NCBI RefSeq assembly: GCF_003725735.1
Contig: NZ_RJTM01000098.1
Span: forward strand, 1 to 32,052
Length of the DNA stretch: 32,052 nucleotides
Source of the DNA: Sinomicrobium pectinilyticum
GTDB lineage: Bacteria > Bacteroidota > Bacteroidia > Flavobacteriales > Flavobacteriaceae
Direction of reading: 5' to 3'
The translations under genes and the position numbers were made by a program. The notes beneath the pieces are model-generated. The model was not told where the DNA came from and did no database searches. It saw nothing but the letters and a program-made list of their open reading frames with translations. Below are positions 31,900-32,052 of the stretch, one piece after another (position 1 is the first letter of the stretch; the number at the start of each line of letters is the position of its first letter).

Positions 31900-32052
31900 G
31901 TGGTTCTGGTGGTTTATGATGCAATCTTGTTCTTTGTATTACATTTACATGGTCTGTTCCGGGTGTTTAAATTGATTTCATCTGTTCATTCTTATTTAAC
32001 TCACTTGTTATTCATTTTTTAATGGTGTTCGCTGATGTGCTTCGCAATTGTT
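31900..32052. other. Upstream region of the lipocalin-like gene to the window end
   Basis: No ORF supported. The sequence is A+T rich toward the end. I found no exact TAnnTTTG element for the lipocalin-like gene. Confidence 0.4.

Noticed and set aside
1-32052. CRISPR array, tRNA/rRNA, insertion sequence or phage genes
   Set aside because: No regularly spaced identical repeats, no cloverleaf-like segment and no transposase or integrase ORF were seen.

Overview
The window looks like chromosome of a Bacteroidota member, most likely family Flavobacteriaceae; the genus cannot be told from sequence alone. The evidence is a set of family-typical genes (DUF3078 outer-membrane protein beside dxs, YwqK/MORN protein, DUF2461, an HTH-DUF4870 fusion, a TlpA/DUF4369 lipoprotein, a SusC-type TonB plug). 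Repeated matches to the Bacteroidota -7 promoter element TAnnTTTG upstream of genes, and weak Shine-Dalgarno sequences, point the same way. I saw no tRNA, rRNA, CRISPR array, insertion sequence or phage gene.

Layout. 1-4.88 kb: membrane-fusion lipoprotein and RND efflux permease, closed by a strong terminator. 5.05-5.46 kb: a secreted MORN-repeat protein on the minus strand. 5.9-10.9 kb: aspS, a 50-residue cysteine/lysine-rich microprotein, a CLC-type chloride channel/transporter with CBS domains, a small membrane protein and a cold-shock protein. 11.4-14.3 kb: a large PAS/GAF hybrid histidine kinase. 14.4-18.0 kb: tadA diverging from dxs, followed by the DUF3078 protein. The first 18 kb is mostly housekeeping, transport and signalling.

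18.0-32.05 kb is accessory in character. It holds many small single-domain proteins: three GNAT acetyltransferases, an AraC regulator paired with an LCM-type methyltransferase, SRPBCC, VOC and two NTF2/SnoaL-like proteins. It also holds a TlpA-like lipoprotein, DUF2461, a standalone TonB plug domain, an orphan secreted protein, a class C beta-lactamase-like hydrolase and a lipocalin-like lipoprotein. The intergenic gaps here carry about seven degenerate copies of a repeat with core GGCGTTGCAAACGC; I found no clear copy in the first 19 kb.

The most unusual items are five. First, a conserved-looking coiled-coil gene split by one in-frame TAG (18870-19604, minus). Second, the dispersed GTTGCAAAC repeat family, including a near-identical 38-bp pair bracketing the plug gene and the orphan secreted gene. 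Third, the cysteine-rich microprotein between aspS and the CLC gene. Fourth, a small two-helix membrane ORF that seems broken by a +1 frameshift (31187-31427, minus). Fifth, a 41-bp tadA/dxs divergent promoter in which both transcripts would be almost leaderless. No clearly new multi-gene system could be demonstrated.
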